A stretch of DNA of 64,000 nt, from assembly GCA_004369085.1 (NCBI GenBank), contig ML210147.1, positions 62,001-126,000 of the forward strand, read 5' to 3'. Under the pieces are notes generated by a model that had not been told where the DNA came from, did no database searches, and saw nothing but the letters and a program-made list of their open reading frames with translations. The stretch is from Coprinopsis marcescibilis (taxonomy: Eukaryota > Basidiomycota > Agaricomycetes > Agaricales > Psathyrellaceae). Each line of letters opens with the position of its first letter. Position 1 is the first letter of the stretch. Positions 61,035 to 64,000 of the stretch are shown here, piece by piece. The position numbers and the translations under genes are program-made.

Positions 61035-61558
61035 TTAGATGTCGAAGTCGTCATCGAAATCCTTTCGTCGTTGGTACTGGAAAACCTGATTAGCGAGACA
61101 GCTACGCGGGATATGCAGACTAGAGACGCACGATGATCTTAGATTTGCCGGACTTGTTCGGATCCTGGACGCCCTCCAACTGTCAAAGGAGGTCAGCAAG
61201 GTCGATATACACAAGAAAGGGCTCGAGTCCGACCTGATCAAGGAGATCTATGAACTGTGCCTCGGTAACCTTGTTTCGCAGCTGGCCTCCACCGACCATT
61301 CGAACCAAGATCGCTTCAATCTGCTGGGCTCTCTGCGGACTGACAATCGCAATCCGTGACACTGAAGGGCCGTACTTGAGAATTACCAAATCAAGGGGAA
61401 AGTTCACGGCACTCACATCGTTCCCGAGCAGCAGGCTCCAGAACCGTGGCCACCATAGTTTTGCGAGTATCCGCCTCCTGCGCTAGGCGTTTGTTCTCCT
61501 CCTCATCCTGCGTGCCCCCTAGGCTTCCAGCTGGTAAAGAATCCGCCGAAATGTTCAT
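61035..61558 (-). CDS. PDCD5/TFAR19-like DNA-binding protein
   Basis: Four exons (61417-61558, 61234-61361, 61132-61179, 61035-61076) give 119 residues, the normal size. The three-helix core shows as ARERLSRIAIVSPQRAQQIE, ILVRMVGGGQLRNKVTEAQF and LEGV, followed by a basic stretch (KSGKSKII) and the acidic end KDFDDDFDI. In animals PDCD5 works in apoptosis and with the CCT chaperonin; archaeal and yeast homologues bind DNA. The fungal role is not defined. It ends 86 bp from the convergent PAN2 stop. Confidence 0.93.
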
Positions 61559-61875
61559 GGTGGAAGCGGTTCAACGTCAACGCTCCCCGGACAAAACCTT
61601 TCCTTAGTCATTGATAGAGCGACAAGAGCAAACATAATACTTCTCACTGCGATCCATCAAAAAGGGATCCAACTCAAGCGCTCATAGCATTGCTGCGATC
61701 GAGGAAAAATCTCAAGACTTCATTGCAGGAGAATTAATGAATGGGAGATACAACGTAAAACTAAGGCAAAAAGTATGCGTGGGTCGATACTGTACAACAT
61801 GCGTGGTATATAACATCGTTCGAAAGGTCCGTCGTGAGTGGAGAAGAATCGATCACAGCAATGCCAGATGCGCCA
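61559..61875. other. Intergenic between PDCD5 start and cupredoxin stop
   Basis: 317 bp; serves as the PDCD5 promoter and the cupredoxin terminator. Nothing else recognised. Confidence 0.4.
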
Positions 61876-63016
61876 TTAGAACAGAAGTGATGTAGCAACA
61901 AGGGCAAGGAGCGCGGCTCCAATGCCGGTAAACGAGTGGCTGAGTGCACCGTTACCGTACGGATTTTGCCCTGCAGCACCGCCAGCAGCTGTGGCCTTTG
62001 CGGTGTTGAGGAAGGTCTGGAAGTTCCTCTCGGGGGTTTCAGGGGAGTTGATGGCAAAGACCATACCCTGTGCGCAGTGAGCGCCCTGTGCACAGTAAGC
62101 CCAGATGGGCGCGGTGTCGTTGATGCGGATCTTGAATTCTTTTGGGCTAGTGCCGTCTGGGACAGGGATGCTGGAAGGATGTCAGAAGATGGGTCAAATG
62201 ATCGCAAGAGCAGTTGAACTCACAATCCAGAATCGAACCCGGTGGCACCTGCAAGACGAGCGCATGGTTCAGCAAATGAACTACGGGTGATCGTGTGGTT
62301 CTTGTTGCGGAACTCGAAAACGACTTCGTCGCCGATAGCAGCTTGGAGGGATGTTGGGTCGAAGGCAAGACCGGCGGGGCCACCAACGATAACCCTGTGC
62401 GTGGTTCCGGCAGGTGCTGACGGGGCTGGTGCTGGTTCTGAGGTGGACGCGGGAGGAGCTGGGGTAGAAGCAGGAGGCGCAGCACCGGTTGCAGCAGCCT
62501 TGAAGGCGTCGAATCTCTCTCCTGGATTTACGGCGAAGACCATTCCGCCACTGGAGCAGTGATTTCCTTGTGCGCAGTAGACCCAGATCGGATCATTGCT
62601 GGTGATGTTGAGTTCAGCGACGGGGAAGCCCTCAGTTTGTTCCTGGGGAACAGGCCAGCTGATAGTAGGAGGACTTGATTAACAAACACCAAGGGAAACC
62701 GATCAACCTCCAACTTACAATCCGGAGTTGAAGCCACCTGGGGCACGTTCGCAAGGATTGGCGAAAGTTGATTGAGTTGCAGTGTGATTTTTCTGTCTGA
62801 AAATAAAGCGAATCTGATCTCCAGCAACGGCGGTCTGCAGAATGGTGAGGTCAAGCTGCTGGACATTGCTGGGTGACTTACAACAGATTCAGGCTGGAAA
62901 AGCAGGACCTGGTCTCCGAGACCACCAACGGTAACTTCGAAAACCTCGCTTCGAACAACAGGAAGCAAGGAGCCGAGAAGGAGTGCGGCGCGAACTATAC
63001 TGGATGAGGAGAACAT
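61876..63016 (-). CDS. GPI-anchored protein with two cupredoxin domains
   Basis: Four exons (62882-63016, 62719-62834, 62224-62658, 61876-62170) give 326 residues. It has a signal peptide (MFSSSSIVRAALLLGSLLPV then RSE). The first cupredoxin domain has KNHTATQSTFANPCE and IWVYCAQGNHCSSGGM. A Pro/Ala/Ser linker leads to a second domain (KNHTITRSSFAEPC and IWAYCAQGAHCAQGM). Each domain carries His, Cys, His and a following Met, the order of type 1 copper ligands. The C-terminal Gly/Ala/Ser then hydrophobic end (GIGAALLALVATSLLF) fits a GPI signal. These extracellular serine-rich proteins are common in Agaricomycetes; their function is unknown. The two halves are related, so an internal duplication is likely. 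Confidence 0.92.
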
Positions 63017-63312
63017 GTTGTGGGTGAATTGAGAACGACCGGTCGTGAAATGGAATTAAGTGAAAGAGTCGAAAGGGATCAACCCAGAATATAAGGAAAG
63101 ACGGACAAAGGGCAAAGAGAAAAGTTGAGCATTCTTTGGACCATCGCTGTGCCTTCTTTATACTAGCCAAACCAACAATTGTGAGAGAATGTGGATAGCA
63201 ACCGACAAAACATACCAAAACAATCCATATGTCCGGCAATTTGGCCTTTTGTCCTGGGAACACTGCCTTTCTTGCTCAAATGAAAACGTTCATTCCACGA
63301 CACAACAATGCA
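63017..63312. other. Intergenic upstream of cupredoxin gene
   Basis: About 300 bp between the cupredoxin start and the stop of the last gene, both on minus. Promoter of the cupredoxin gene; no other content recognised. Confidence 0.4.
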
Positions 63313-64000
63313 TTATAAGTACAGTTCCACAAACTCTGCCCAACGTTCGATAATCGGTTTGACGATCCTCTCCCACTCCTTGTTTTCGTTATCGCCTTTG
63401 GTCCATCGCTGGAATTCAAAAATTTCCTTGTGCATGCTTCCGCAGTCAAGGCAACACTCCCTCTTCTTACCATCACTGGTGGCGGTTGCAAATTCGGAGG
63501 TTTGCTTGCAGTCCAGCGGCCATTTGGGGTCCAAGTAGACCCTAGTCGCCACAATATCCGCCAGTTCGAGGTGTATAAGCCGTTCTGCCCGTACGTTTGA
63601 AATGAATTTTACACCATCACCGGTACTGCCGATGATTACTCACCCAGTCGGTGACAACAGGGAGCTTTCGCACCGGGCTTAACTCTTCCCTTCATAAGGC
63701 TTGGCTGGCCTCCACTCTGGTCATCTTGCGGTGGGTAGTAACCCCGTAAGATTTGTTCTTTAGAACCACATTGCTTCGCCCATTCATCAATCCGCTTCAC
63801 CAGGTTGACTGCCCGTCCAACCTTGAGTTTGATGATAGGACCGTGTTTCTTCTCTGTAAATTAGATAGATTTATGATCATCACCTCTGCACAAGTTACGG
63901 AACACATGAATGCTATCTTACCCCTGATCTCAAAGGTATAGATGTATCCATCAACGTCAGAGCGGGAACGTGACCGTTCCATCTCGATTCGCAAAGCCAA
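63313..64000 (-). CDS. T5orf172/DUF1766 domain protein (Mug113-like), 3' part
   Basis: Cut by the right edge; the N-terminus is missing. Visible exons encode DGYIYTFEIREKK, then KLKVGRAVNLVKRIDEWAKQCGSKEQILRGYYP, then ERLIHLELADIV, and end with CLDCGSMHKEIFEF and WERIVKPIIERWAEFVELYL. The YIYTF...KVGRAxNL...R pattern is that of the T5orf172 (GIY-YIG-like) domain found in phages and in fungal meiotically up-regulated proteins. Two introns with ordinary GT/AG ends are visible, the one at about 63585-63643 containing the RL/ERL junction. Function is unknown; a nuclease fold is inferred from the family. Confidence 0.85.

Noticed and set aside
1..64000. Transposons, long terminal repeats, tRNA or rRNA genes, CRISPR
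   Set aside because: No terminal repeats, reverse transcriptase or transposase motifs, tRNA-like arms or spaced repeats were noticed; a tool search could still find small or decayed ones.
1..64000. A metabolic or defence gene cluster
   Set aside because: Neighbouring genes belong to unrelated housekeeping pathways, with no backbone synthase, NLR, toxin or nuclease array.

Overview
This window is eukaryotic nuclear DNA from a filamentous basidiomycete, most likely an Agaricomycete. The evidence is the gene content, which includes a DUF6533 multi-pass protein, a two-domain cupredoxin GPI protein, fungal DLD1, PAN2, MOT1, Vac1 and Sog2, and about 160 very short introns of 46-60 nt. The species is not readable from the sequence; a Ceratobasidiaceae/Rhizoctonia-like genome is my guess only. 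No bacterial operons, transposon, rRNA, tRNA or CRISPR array was seen. I spliced every gene by hand. For most genes the exon sum is an exact multiple of three and joins conserved motifs, which is strong internal support. Nothing was run against a database.

Layout. At 1-6600 lie the LST8 5' part (minus, cut by the left edge), a small unrecognised spliced gene, an ALKBH7-like dioxygenase (minus), a degenerate mitochondrial carrier (plus) and a CHORD-CS co-chaperone (plus). At 6600-16300 lie mitochondrial IF-2 (minus), a mitochondrial-type phospholipid scramblase (plus), CDC45 (plus), a small predicted membrane gene (plus) and the cohesin acetyltransferase ECO1 (minus). At 16500-25000, the most accessory-looking part, lie a DUF6533 protein, a small unrecognised membrane protein, an NmrA-like reductase, a very small ATPase-inhibitor-like gene and a membrane-anchored GH5 exo-glucanase. 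At 25200-44700 lie the NuA4 subunit EAF1/VID21, D-lactate dehydrogenase, NOT4, cytosolic TrpRS, a LOG-type phosphoribohydrolase, twinfilin and Vac1/rabenosyn. At 44800-61000 lie Sog2, a KDM8/JMJD5-like JmjC protein, MOT1 and PAN2. At 61000-64000 lie PDCD5, a GPI-anchored double cupredoxin and a T5orf172-domain gene cut by the right edge.

The genes are mostly unrelated housekeeping functions. They touch on transcription and mRNA decay (EAF1, MOT1, NOT4, PAN2), translation (IF-2, TrpRS), chromosome replication and cohesion (CDC45, ECO1), signalling (LST8, Sog2), mitochondria (IF-2, scramblase, carrier, DLD1, ALKBH7, ATPase inhibitor) and the cell surface (GH5, cupredoxin). They are not an operon-like system. 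Packing is tight: several head-to-head pairs share 99-250 bp and several tail-to-tail pairs are separated by 24-112 bp.

I did not find a convincing new biological system. The most unusual signal is the number of introns with GC instead of GT donors: seven well supported and up to four more, out of about 160. Next come a set of stop-free introns of length 3n, the hidden 82-residue ATPase-inhibitor-like gene, a cluster of GTGAC motifs and a direct repeat in the KDM8/MOT1 promoter.
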